DNA of 13,786 nt from Parabacteroides sp. (GTDB taxonomy: Bacteria; Bacteroidota; Bacteroidia; Bacteroidales; Tannerellaceae). Positions 1 through 6,805 of this stretch are shown piece after piece. Each line of letters opens with the position of its first letter. Positions within the stretch are counted from its first letter, which is position 1. The DNA is taken from positions 1 to 13,786 of the forward strand of contig JAHHQS010000108.1 of NCBI GenBank assembly GCA_020026285.1, in the 5' to 3' direction. The notes under the pieces are model-generated. The model worked only from the letters and a program-made list of their open reading frames with translations. It searched no databases and was not told the origin of the DNA. Made by a program: the position numbers and the translations under genes.

Positions 1-4
1 TTTC

Positions 5-46
5 TAAACTTTGTAGTCTGAAAGAATCTAAAAATTAGGAGAAGGA
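5..46 (+). promoter_or_regulatory. Weak promoter-like element and purine-rich leader before dnaA
   Basis: Bases 5-13 read TAAACTTTG, close to the Bacteroidota -7 consensus TAnnTTTG but with three bases instead of two between TA and TTTG. Any -33 element would lie outside the window. Downstream, bases 37-46 (AGGAGAAGGA) are purine-rich and resemble a Shine-Dalgarno sequence 8 to 13 bases before the ATG. This is unusual in a phylum where most genes lack one. The leader would be about 35 bases. Both assignments are weak. Confidence 0.25.
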
Positions 47-54
47 TAAAAACG

Positions 55-1449
55 ATGCAGTCTAATTGTCGAATTTTGTGGGAAAAGTGTCTGGATATTA
101 TAAAAGATAATTTACCGGAGGAGCAATTTAATACATGGTTCCGCCCGATAATTCCATATTCTTTTAATGAGAATAAGGAGTTTAGAATACTTGTACCATC
201 TAATTTCTTTGGTGAATATATTGAAGCTAATTACCAAAATTTATTGATGCCCGTTGTTCGACGAGTAATGGGAGAAAGTGTGTCGTTAATTTATCGTGTT
301 GCCACTTATGGAGATGTTACTGATGAAGCGGCAATGATGGATTGTCATCCGGAACCGGCTCAAACATCCGCTCCTCTGCGCACTCAAATTCCAGGTCTGT
401 TCGATCAAAAAGCTCCACAAGATTGGAATTCTTATTTGAATCCTAAGTATAGCTTCAATAATTATTTTGAAGGGGAAAGTAATAAATTGGTTCGTTCGGC
501 AAGTGAGACTATAGCACAAAATCCTGGTAAAACAGCATTTAATCCAATGTTTGTTTTCGGTGCATCAGGTGTTGGAAAAACGCATTTGTGTCATGCTATA
601 GGTAACAGAATTCAGCAATTACATCCTGAAAAAAAGGTTCTATATGTCTCCGCTCATCTGTTTAGCACTCAATTTACCGAAGCGGTACGAAAGAATAATG
701 TAAATGATTTTCTCTATTTCTATCAGGGTGTTGATGTGTTATTATTGGATGATGTTCAGGAATTTATAGGTAAGGATAAAACGCAAAATACTTTTTTCCA
801 TATATTTAATCATTTACATATGTTGAATAAACAGTTGGTTTTAACCTCAGATAAACCGCCTGTTGAACTTCAAGGTATGGAGGAACGTTTGTTTACTCGT
901 TTGAAATGGGGATTGACTGCAGAACTGAATCGGCCGGATTTGGATCTGCGTAAAAAAATTCTTAAAAATAAAATGAGTCATGATGGTATTAAAATGCCTG
1001 ATGACGTATTTAATTTTATTGCAGACAACGTAACAGAAAATGTCCGTGATTTAGAGGGAGTTTTAGTTTCTTTAATGGCAAATTCATTAGTAAATAATAA
1101 AGAAATAGACCTGCCTTTAACAAAACGAGTTGTCGGTCTGGCAGTACGTTTGGAAAAGAAACAGCTTTCTGTACAGTCAATTCAAGAAACAGTTTGCAAA
1201 TATTTCAAATTGGAATTGGCTGCTATTCAAACGAAGTCTCGTAAACGAGAAATAGTTCAGGCTCGTCAGATTACAATGTATCTGGCTAAAAAATATACAG
1301 ATTGTTCTTTTTCTCATATTGGCAAAATTGTTGGTAAAAAAGATCATGCAACTGTTTTACATGCATGTAAAACGATTACAGATCAAATAGAAACGAATAA
1401 ATCTTTCAGAACGTCAGTAGAGGAAATAGAAAGTTTGCTTAAGAATTAA
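55..1449 (+). CDS. dnaA: Chromosomal replication initiator protein DnaA
   Basis: AAA+ ATPase that binds DnaA boxes at oriC, melts the origin and recruits the replicative helicase. At 464 residues it has the usual full length (E. coli 467). Domain I (about 1-85) carries the typical WFRPI segment. A variable linker runs to about residue 125. The AAA+ core has Walker A GASGVGKT at 169-176, Walker B LLLDD at 229-233 and the pair R278/R282 in EERLFTR, which matches the E. coli arginine-finger region R281/R285. Domain IV ends with the helix-turn-helix DnaA signature GKKDHATVLHA (residues 427-437). Residues R396, D430 and H431 match the E. coli base-contacting R399, D433 and H434, while A432 replaces T435. 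The ATG is supported by the family N-terminus and a purine-rich leader. nrdJ follows 42 bases later with no terminator between them, so co-transcription is plausible. Only 54 bases upstream are visible, and I see no DnaA-box cluster there. Confidence 0.98.
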   Translation: MQSNCRILWEKCLDIIKDNLPEEQFNTWFRPIIPYSFNENKEFRILVPSNFFGEYIEANYQNLLMPVVRRVMGESVSLIYRVATYGDVTDEAAMMDCHPEPAQTSAPLRTQIPGLFDQKAPQDWNSYLNPKYSFNNYFEGESNKLVRSASETIAQNPGKTAFNPMFVFGASGVGKTHLCHAIGNRIQQLHPEKKVLYVSAHLFSTQFTEAVRKNNVNDFLYFYQGVDVLLLDDVQEFIGKDKTQNTFFHIFNHLHMLNKQLVLTSDKPPVELQGMEERLFTRLKWGLTAELNRPDLDLRKKILKNKMSHDGIKMPDDVFNFIADNVTENVRDLEGVLVSLMANSLVNNKEIDLPLTKRVVGLAVRLEKKQLSVQSIQETVCKYFKLELAAIQTKSRKREIVQARQITMYLAKKYTDCSFSHIGKIVGKKDHATVLHACKTITDQIETNKSFRTSVEEIESLLKN

Positions 1450-1491
1450 AACTTTTAGAATATAATAACTCACAATATAGGGGTAATAACA

Positions 1492-4029
1492 ATGGAACGT
1501 AATATCTATACTTTTGAAGAAGCGTATAAAGCTTCATTGGATTATTTTTCGGGAGATGAATTAGCAGCTAAAGTATGGGTGAATAAATATGCTTTAAAAG
1601 ATGCTTATGGAAATATATATGAGTTATCTCCAGTTGATATGCATAAGCGTTTGGCTCACGAGATAGCACGTATAGAAAATAATTACCCGAATCCATTGTC
1701 AGAACAGGAATTATTTGATCTCTTTGATCATTTTCGCTATATCATTCCGCAGGGAAGTCCTATGACTGGTATTGGTAATGATTTTCAAGTAGCATCTTTG
1801 TCAAATTGTTTTGTTATAGGTTTAGATGGTTCAGCTGATTCATATGGAGCTATTATTCGAATAGATGAAGAACAGGTGCAATTGATGAAGCGTAGAGGAG
1901 GAGTCGGTCATGATTTGTCTCATATACGTCCAAAAGGTGCGCCAGTGAAGAATTCAGCGTTGACTTCTACCGGTTTGGTTCCTTTTATGGAGCGATATTC
2001 AAATTCCACAAGAGAAGTCGCTCAAGACGGTCGTCGAGGAGCATTGATGTTATCTGTATCAATTAATCATCCGGACTCAGAATCATTCATTGATGCAAAA
2101 ATGGTTGAGGGTAAGGTTACAGGAGCTAACGTCTCTGTAAAAATCGATGATGAATTTATGAAGGCTGTCATTGAAAATAAAACTTATAGACAGCGTTACC
2201 CTATATATTCGGAGCATCCATTGTATGAAAAAGATGTCGATGCTGCATCCTTGTGGGGGAAAATTATACATAATGCGTGGAAATCTGCAGAACCTGGAGT
2301 GTTATTCTGGGATACAATTCTACGAGAATCGGTTCCAGATTCTTATGCTGATTTAGGTTTCCGTACTGTTTCCACCAATCCTTGTGGTGAAATACCTTTA
2401 TGCCCGTATGATAGTTGCCGTTTGTTGGCAATAAATCTTTATTCCTATGTTGTAAATCCATTCACAGACAAAGCATATTTTGATTTTGCTTTATTTAAAA
2501 AGCATGTTGAATTAGCTCAAAGGATAATGGATGATATTGTTGATCTGGAATCAGAAAAAATCGTATTGATTTTGAAAAAGATAGAATCTGATCCTGAGTC
2601 AATGGAAATAAAGGCTTCTGAAAAGTATTTATGGGAAAAAATACAGCATAAAACTCTTTTGGGGCGTCGTACTGGTGTTGGTATTACTGCAGAAGGAGAT
2701 ATGTTGGCAGCCATGAATTTACGTTATGGAACGGAAGAGGCTACCGATTTTGCTGAAAAAGTTCAAAGAACATTAGCTGTTTCAGCCTATCGTTCTTCAG
2801 TCAACATGGCGAAAGAACGTGGCGCTTTTGAAATATATGATGCAAAGCGTGAAGAAAATAATCCATTTATTAACCGTTTAAAGGATGCCGATCCTTCATT
2901 GTATGATGAGATGGTTAAGTATGGACGTAGAAATATAGCTTGTTTGACCATAGCTCCTACGGGTACAACAAGTTTGATGACTCAGACAACTTCAGGTATC
3001 GAGCCTGTCTTCCTGCCGGTCTACAAGCGTCGTAGAAAAGTTAATCCAAACGATGCGGATGCTCGTGTCGATTTTGTAGATGAAACTGGAGATGCATTCG
3101 AAGAGTATATCGTTTTCCATCATAAATTTGTTACATGGATGGAAGCTAACGGATATTCTACAACGAAGAAGTATACTCAAGAGGAAATTGATTCGTTAGT
3201 TGAAAAATCTCCTTATTATAAAGCAACTTCAAACGATGTTGATTGGTTGCAGAAGGTGAAAATGCAGGGTCGTATCCAAAAATGGGTTGATCATTCAATA
3301 AGCGTGACTATCAATTTACCAAATAATGTTACAGAAGATTTGGTAAATAAACTTTATATAGAAGCTTGGAAGAGCGGTTGTAAAGGATGTACAGTTTATC
3401 GTGATGGTTCTCGTTCCGGAGTCTTGATTGCTACTGATAACAAGAAGAAAACTGAATGTAAATGTAAGGAAGCTCCTGTTATAGTTGCTAACAGACCTAG
3501 AGAACTGGAAGCAGATGTGGTCCGTTTCCAGAATAAAAAGGAAAAATGGATTGCTTTTGTCGGTTTGTTAAATGGTCGTCCTTATGAAATCTTTACGGGA
3601 TTAGCCGATGATGAAGAAGGTATTATGGTCCCAAAGAATATTCAGAAAGGTTCTATTATTAAAAGTTATGATGAAGATGGTCAAAAACATTATGACTTCC
3701 AGTTTAAAAACAAACGAGGCTATAAAATGACAATTGAAGGACTGGATGGAAAATTCGATCCTGAATATTGGAATTATGCCAAATTGATTTCCGGAGTATT
3801 ACGTTATGGTATGCCGATCGATCAGGTTATAAAACTGGTTCAGGGTATGGATTTGAATAACGAATCTATTAATACCTGGAAAAATGGGGTAGAACGTGCT
3901 TTGAAAAAGTATTTACCGAACGGAATGGAAGCAAAAGGACAAAGATGTCCAAACTGTGGACAGGAAACATTAGTATATCAGGAAGGTTGTTTGATCTGTA
4001 CTAATTGTGGCGCTTCTCGTTGTGGTTAA
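1492..4029 (+). CDS. nrdJ: Adenosylcobalamin-dependent (class II) ribonucleoside-diphosphate reductase
   Basis: Reduces ribonucleotides to deoxyribonucleotides in the cytoplasm using coenzyme B12 to generate the thiyl radical (EC 1.17.4.1), with no need for oxygen or a second subunit. The 845-residue protein has the ten-stranded barrel landmarks: redox cysteine C106 in SLSNCFV, the motif RRGGVGHDLSHIRP near residue 131, radical-site NPCGE at 296-300 (C298, E300), partner cysteine C309, and IAPTGTTS near residue 487. The spacing C298 to C309 matches the class II enzyme of Thermotoga. GCKGCTVYRDGSR marks the end of the barrel. A C-terminal extension follows and closes with a zinc ribbon (C819, C822, C833, C836) plus C839 and C844, which may act as the mobile cysteines that re-reduce the active site. 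It probably shares a transcript with dnaA. No cobalamin riboswitch or NrdR-box pair is visible in the 42-base gap. Confidence 0.96.
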   Translation: MERNIYTFEEAYKASLDYFSGDELAAKVWVNKYALKDAYGNIYELSPVDMHKRLAHEIARIENNYPNPLSEQELFDLFDHFRYIIPQGSPMTGIGNDFQVASLSNCFVIGLDGSADSYGAIIRIDEEQVQLMKRRGGVGHDLSHIRPKGAPVKNSALTSTGLVPFMERYSNSTREVAQDGRRGALMLSVSINHPDSESFIDAKMVEGKVTGANVSVKIDDEFMKAVIENKTYRQRYPIYSEHPLYEKDVDAASLWGKIIHNAWKSAEPGVLFWDTILRESVPDSYADLGFRTVSTNPCGEIPLCPYDSCRLLAINLYSYVVNPFTDKAYFDFALFKKHVELAQRIMDDIVDLESEKIVLILKKIESDPESMEIKASEKYLWEKIQHKTLLGRRTGVGITAEGDMLAAMNLRYGTEEATDFAEKVQRTLAVSAYRSSVNMAKERGAFEIYDAKREENNPFINRLKDADPSLYDEMVKYGRRNIACLTIAPTGTTSLMTQTTSGIEPVFLPVYKRRRKVNPNDADARVDFVDETGDAFEEYIVFHHKFVTWMEANGYSTTKKYTQEEIDSLVEKSPYYKATSNDVDWLQKVKMQGRIQKWVDHSISVTINLPNNVTEDLVNKLYIEAWKSGCKGCTVYRDGSRSGVLIATDNKKKTECKCKEAPVIVANRPRELEADVVRFQNKKEKWIAFVGLLNGRPYEIFTGLADDEEGIMVPKNIQKGSIIKSYDEDGQKHYDFQFKNKRGYKMTIEGLDGKFDPEYWNYAKLISGVLRYGMPIDQVIKLVQGMDLNNESINTWKNGVERALKKYLPNGMEAKGQRCPNCGQETLVYQEGCLICTNCGASRCG

Positions 4030-4046
4030 TAAAATAATAGTAAATA

Positions 4047-4089
4047 AAAAAACGCTTGATTTATGATATCTGTAAATCAAGCGTTTTTT
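4047..4089. terminator. Bidirectional intrinsic terminator between nrdJ and the bactofilin gene
   Basis: Perfect 17-bp inverted repeat. The left arm (4047-4063) is six A then CGCTTGATTTA. The right arm (4073-4089) is TAAATCAAGCG then six T. The loop is nine bases (4064-4072). The A run on the left and T run on the right give a U tract on either strand, so it can stop nrdJ transcripts and the convergent bactofilin transcript, whose stop codon is only a few bases away. Confidence 0.9.
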
Positions 4090-4094
4090 GTTTT

Positions 4095-4493
4095 TTATTT
4101 TTGTTTTACTGATTTGTTATTTGTTTCGGCAGAAGTGTTGGAGGACATTGTACAAGTTCCGTTGAATACCGCATTAGGTTCTATTTCTATAGATTGAGTG
4201 GTAACATCACCTTCAACAACAGCAGTGGATTTTAAAATAAGTTTGGTTCTGATTTTAAGACTTCCGGAAACTTGTCCATGAATTTCTGCGTAGTCAGCGA
4301 CAATGTTTCCTTTCACACTACCTTTCGGTCCGATAACGATCTTTACATTGCTTTTAATATCGCCCTCTACTTTCCCATCTAATCTGAAATCTGTTTCAGT
4401 ATTTATATTTCCTACAATTGTTGTACTTGAGGCAAGCGTGTTGTGTAGACCTGAAGAATTAGGCCCTTCATCTTTCAGTTTATTACCCATCAT
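4095..4493 (-). CDS. Bactofilin family cytoskeletal protein
   Basis: Small protein of 132 residues that resembles bactofilins, which form nucleotide-free filaments near the membrane and act in cell shape, cell-wall placement or polar organisation. The core (about residues 24-112) shows the regular short hydrophobic and glycine-turn repeats of a right-handed beta-helix, for example TTIVGNI, RLDGKVEGDI, GSVKGNI, AEIHGQVSG and AVVEGDV. It is flanked by polar, probably disordered ends (a Ser/Asn/Gly-rich start and a Lys-rich tail), as usual in the family. Two ATG codons are adjacent (ATGATG), so the start could be one codon later. It is convergent with nrdJ, sharing a terminator, and divergent from folB, so it is probably transcribed alone from the -7 box at 4524-4531. 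No M23 peptidase or other common bactofilin partner is next to it here. The family call is firm; the specific role is unknown. Confidence 0.9.
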   Translation of the reverse strand: MMGNKLKDEGPNSSGLHNTLASSTTIVGNINTETDFRLDGKVEGDIKSNVKIVIGPKGSVKGNIVADYAEIHGQVSGSLKIRTKLILKSTAVVEGDVTTQSIEIEPNAVFNGTCTMSSNTSAETNNKSVKQK

Positions 4494-4523
4494 GATAATT
4501 AGAGATTATTTTTTATTTCTTTA

Positions 4524-4531
4524 CAAAGATA
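4524..4531 (-). promoter_or_regulatory. -7 promoter element of the bactofilin gene
   Basis: Read on the minus strand this is TATCTTTG, a perfect match to the Bacteroidota housekeeping -7 consensus TAnnTTTG. It lies about 30 bases before the bactofilin ATG, giving a short leader. No clear TTG is seen at the -33 position. Confidence 0.65.
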
Positions 4532-4603
4532 AATTATTCTTTTTGTAGATAAATAAAAATCCTTTATATTTAATTCCTTAAAGCTCTTGTGTTTTGTTAA
4601 AAA

Positions 4604-4654
4604 CATAGGACTTTTTTTTAAAAAGGTGGGATGTTTTTTACAAAATGTCCTATG
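4604..4654 (+). repeat. Long imperfect inverted repeat in the folB leader
   Basis: Outer arms CATAGGAC (4604-4611) and GTCCTATG (4647-4654) are perfect. Inside them 4613-4616 pairs with 4642-4645, 4618 with 4640, and 4620-4624 with 4634-4638, around a nine-base loop (4625-4633). That is 18 paired positions out of 21. It ends 24 bases before the preferred folB ATG. No T tract follows it, so it is not an ordinary terminator. It may be a regulatory RNA hairpin, a protein-binding site or chance in A+T-rich DNA. Two in-frame upstream ATGs (4631 and 4652) fall inside it. Confidence 0.5.
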
Positions 4655-4678
4655 AATTCAGATAAATCCAGAAAGTTT

Positions 4679-5032
4679 ATGAATGCAAAGATTGAATTAA
4701 AATCAATGAAGTTTTATGCTCATCATGGAGTGTTTCCTCAGGAGACAAAAGTTGGTAATTTATTTATGATAGATTTGGTTCTGACCGCAGATATTCAAGC
4801 TGCAATAGAGACAGATGATTTGAATGATACAATTAATTATGCTGATGTTTATCATCTTGTCAAACAGGAAATGGATAAACCGTCCAAATTGTTGGAGCAT
4901 GTCGCCGGACGAATAATCAGAAGGTTGAAAAGTCATTTTTATCAGATCCAGCATGTCTCTATCAGGTTGGCGAAACTAAATCCTCCTTTTGGTGGTGATG
5001 TTTATAGTGCTGCGGTAATTTTAGAAGAATGA
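4679..5032 (+). CDS. folB: Dihydroneopterin aldolase
   Basis: Cytoplasmic folate-pathway enzyme that cleaves 7,8-dihydroneopterin to 6-hydroxymethyl-7,8-dihydropterin and glycolaldehyde (EC 4.1.2.25). The frame is open from 4631, but I choose the ATG at 4679, giving 117 residues. This start gives the family N-terminus (KIELKSMKFYAHHGV). It also places the catalytic residues at almost exactly the Staphylococcus aureus numbering: E22 (HHGVFPQE), Y54 (DTINYADVY), E73 (LLEHVAG) and K99 (RLAKLNPPF; K100 in S. aureus). The extra 16 codons upstream lie largely within an inverted repeat and look non-coding. The gene appears to be transcribed alone, divergent from the bactofilin gene. No convincing -7 box was found. 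No other folate gene is adjacent. Product call very firm, start fairly firm. Confidence 0.93.
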   Translation: MNAKIELKSMKFYAHHGVFPQETKVGNLFMIDLVLTADIQAAIETDDLNDTINYADVYHLVKQEMDKPSKLLEHVAGRIIRRLKSHFYQIQHVSIRLAKLNPPFGGDVYSAAVILEE

Positions 5033-5123
5033 CATCTTATCATTCTTTAGAGAGTTTTTATGCTAGGAATTAGAAAGATAAGTTACTAATATTAATCAAA
5101 TTTAAATATTTGTTATTTTTATA

Positions 5124-5140
5124 TTCCTTAGATTAAGGAA
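5124..5140. promoter_or_regulatory. Operator-like palindrome in the cutC promoter
   Basis: TTCCTTA-GAT-TAAGGAA is a perfect 7-bp inverted repeat with a three-base centre. It lies seven bases before the -7 box at 5148-5155, so it fills the spacer and reaches the expected -33 region, a classic position for a repressor. It has no following T tract, so it is not a terminator. The remaining sequence between folB and here (5033-5123) shows only a weak CTTATC/GATAAG pair (5036-5041 and 5077-5082). The regulator is unknown. Confidence 0.5.
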
Positions 5141-5147
5141 AGGATTG

Positions 5148-5155
5148 TATCTTTG
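5148..5155 (+). promoter_or_regulatory. -7 promoter element of cutC
   Basis: TATCTTTG, followed by CAT, is a perfect Bacteroidota -7 box. Transcription would start near 5162 and give a leader of about 65 bases before the cutC ATG. The leader holds a short TGACA-A-TGTCA repeat (5179-5189) and a six-codon open frame (5178-5198) of doubtful meaning. A clear -33 TTG is not visible; the palindrome occupies that region. Confidence 0.7.
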
Positions 5156-5226
5156 CATATTATTAGATAAACAAATAATGACAATGTCAATATTTTAGTC
5201 TGTTATATATTGAATTATTGGAAGAA

Positions 5227-5970
5227 ATGACGCGAATTATAGAAATATGTGCTAATTCTGCCCAGAGTTGTGTAGAAGCAGAAAAAGGAGGAGCAACAAG
5301 AGTTGAATTATGTGCAGGAATCCCGGAAGGAGGGACGACTCCTAGTTATGGCGAAATCAAAATGTCACAACAATTAACTTCAGATATTGATATAAATGTA
5401 ATTATACGTCCTCGCGGAGGTGATTTTCTATATACAGAAACAGAGGTGAACTCTATGTTATTAGATATAGAAATGTGTAAGCAATTAGGTGTTCATGGAG
5501 TTGTTTTTGGTTGTCTTACGGAAGATGGAAATATTGACGTGAAATTGATGAAGCGTTTGATTGAGGCTGCCAAACCTTTATCTGTAACATGTCACCGTGC
5601 TTTTGATGTCTGTAAAGATCCGTTTTTAGCATTAGAACAATTAATAGAATTAGGCTGTGATAGGATATTGACCTCAGGACAGCAGTCTGATGCTGTTAAA
5701 GGAATACCTTTGATTAAGCAGTTGGTTGAAAAATCAGCAGGAAGAATAATCATTATGCCAGGTTGTGGTGTACGAGAAAATAATATTTCTTTAATAGAGA
5801 AAGAAACAGGAGCTACAGAGTTTCATACTTCTGCCCGGAGCATTGTTTATAGTAAAATGAAATATAGAAACGAGAATGTTCCAATGGGTAGTAATATTGT
5901 TTCTTCAGAATTTGAGACTGTTCAAACAGATCGTGAAAAAGTGACTCTTTACGTCCATAAAGAAGGTTGA
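5227..5970 (+). CDS. cutC: CutC family protein
   Basis: Cytoplasmic TIM-barrel protein of the CutC family. The family is named for copper tolerance in E. coli, but a direct copper role is disputed and the biochemical function is unsettled. The frame extends to a TTG at 5218, but the ATG at 5227 gives the standard family start MTRIIEICANSAQSC and a length of 247 residues, typical of CutC. Conserved blocks appear in order: GGATRVELCAG, EGGTTPSYGEI, IRPRGGDFLY, GVVFGCLTEDG, VTCHRAFDVC, LELGCDRILTSGQ-type strand, IIIMPGCGVRENN and TEFHTSAR near the end of the barrel. A short polar tail follows. The gene has its own -7 box with an overlapping palindrome, which suggests regulated expression. It ends 106 bases before the coaX start, with no obvious terminator, so read-through into coaX is possible. 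Confidence 0.94.
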   Translation: MTRIIEICANSAQSCVEAEKGGATRVELCAGIPEGGTTPSYGEIKMSQQLTSDIDINVIIRPRGGDFLYTETEVNSMLLDIEMCKQLGVHGVVFGCLTEDGNIDVKLMKRLIEAAKPLSVTCHRAFDVCKDPFLALEQLIELGCDRILTSGQQSDAVKGIPLIKQLVEKSAGRIIIMPGCGVRENNISLIEKETGATEFHTSARSIVYSKMKYRNENVPMGSNIVSSEFETVQTDREKVTLYVHKEG

Positions 5971-6032
5971 TTAATTTAGAAAAAGTACAATTTTAAAGCA
6001 ATGACAAAAGAAAAACAAAAAGAATGAAGCTT

Positions 6033-6057
6033 AATTCATGAATTTTGTCTTTCTTTG
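6033..6057 (+). promoter_or_regulatory. Possible coaX promoter with palindrome
   Basis: TTTCTTTG at 6050-6057 differs from the -7 consensus TAnnTTTG at one position. It is followed by CG and sits 19 bases before the GTG chosen as the coaX start. Just upstream lies a perfect 12-bp palindrome, AATTCATGAATT (6033-6044). Such palindromes are not rare in A+T-rich DNA, so both calls are tentative. If real, this would be the head of the six-gene envelope unit. Confidence 0.35.
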
Positions 6058-6076
6058 CGAAAAATATCCATTTGAG

Positions 6077-6805
6077 GTGAATTTGATTATAGAACAAGGG
6101 AACACTTCTACGAAAGTAGCCATTTATGAAAATGGTGTCATAAAAGCATCTTTTGTATATAAAGAGTTCAGTAAAGATAATATATTACCATTGTTGGATA
6201 TCTATTCAATAGATAAAGGTATTTATTCAACGGTAACAGATATAGATAAAGATTTAATTGATTTTTTACAGAAATCTCTTTCTTCATTTTTGTTTTTTGA
6301 TGATCAAGTACGTTTACCTATTGTTATAAATTATAAGACACCTCATACATTAGGTAAGGATCGTGTGGCTGCTGTTGTTGGTGCACAACAATTGGAACCC
6401 AATAGAAATATTTTAATTATTGATGCAGGTACTTGCATTACCTATGAATTGTTAGAAGCTTCTGGTAAATATGTTGGAGGCAACATATCTCCTGGAATGA
6501 CAACTCGTTTTATGGCATTAAACCATTATACCAGAAAACTTCCTCTTGTTGAAGAAGCAGAGAAGGTTTCGGAAATAGGTGTAAGTACAGAAGAGGCGAT
6601 TCGTGCAGGTGTAGTAAATGGCATTGTGTTTGAAATGGAGGGATATATCAGCCAGATGAAAGAAAAGTATGCCGATGTTTTAGTTTTTTTAACAGGCGGG
6701 CATACGTTTTATTTTGAAAGCCGATTAAAAAGCTCCATATTTGCAGACATTAATTTAGTGTTGACAGGATTAAATAGAATCTTAGAGTACAATGTTGAAG
6801 TTTAA
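6077..6805 (+). CDS. coaX: Type III pantothenate kinase
   Basis: Phosphorylates pantothenate with ATP, the first step of coenzyme A synthesis (EC 2.7.1.33); type III enzymes need a monovalent cation. I choose the GTG at 6077, which starts VNLIIEQGNTSTK exactly where family members begin and gives 242 residues. An in-frame ATG at 6038 would add 13 atypical residues and lies upstream of the candidate -7 box. The ASKHA-fold motifs are present: the phosphate motif EQGNTSTK (6-13), GKDRVAAVVGA (D95), IDAGTCITYE (D116) and GGNISPG. The first acidic residue is Glu6, where the family normally has Asp; this is conservative but notable. The other two key aspartates are retained. The gene overlaps the next by 14 bases, implying translational coupling to an outer-membrane protein with no obvious link to CoA. 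Confidence 0.94.
   Translation: MNLIIEQGNTSTKVAIYENGVIKASFVYKEFSKDNILPLLDIYSIDKGIYSTVTDIDKDLIDFLQKSLSSFLFFDDQVRLPIVINYKTPHTLGKDRVAAVVGAQQLEPNRNILIIDAGTCITYELLEASGKYVGGNISPGMTTRFMALNHYTRKLPLVEEAEKVSEIGVSTEEAIRAGVVNGIVFEMEGYISQMKEKYADVLVFLTGGHTFYFESRLKSSIFADINLVLTGLNRILEYNVEV

Noticed and set aside
1..54. Replication origin next to dnaA
   Set aside because: No TTATNCACA boxes or A+T-rich unwinding repeats are seen in the short visible upstream stretch; an origin further upstream cannot be excluded.
1450..1491. Cobalamin riboswitch or NrdR box upstream of nrdJ
   Set aside because: The gap is only 42 bases, too short for a cobalamin riboswitch, and CACAATATAGGGG does not match the NrdR palindrome well enough.
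4574..4580. Second copy of the cutC operator half-site (TTCCTTA) upstream of folB
   Set aside because: Only one arm is present, with no matching TAAGGAA; a 7-base match is expected by chance in this A+T-rich DNA.
4631..4678. Extended N-terminus of folB from the ATG at 4631 (or 4652)
   Set aside because: The extra residues do not look like FolB and overlap an inverted repeat; the start at 4679 puts E22 and Y54 at the family numbering.
5036..5082. Terminator after folB (CTTATC / GATAAG)
   Set aside because: The stem is only six pairs with a large loop and no following T tract.
5178..5198. Six-codon open frame in the cutC leader
   Set aside because: Too short, no supporting signal, and such frames are frequent by chance.
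5218..5226. TTG start for cutC
   Set aside because: It adds only three residues to the normal CutC start, and an ATG is available at 5227.
6038..6076. ATG start for coaX at 6038
   Set aside because: It adds 13 atypical residues, and the region upstream of the GTG contains a candidate -7 box.
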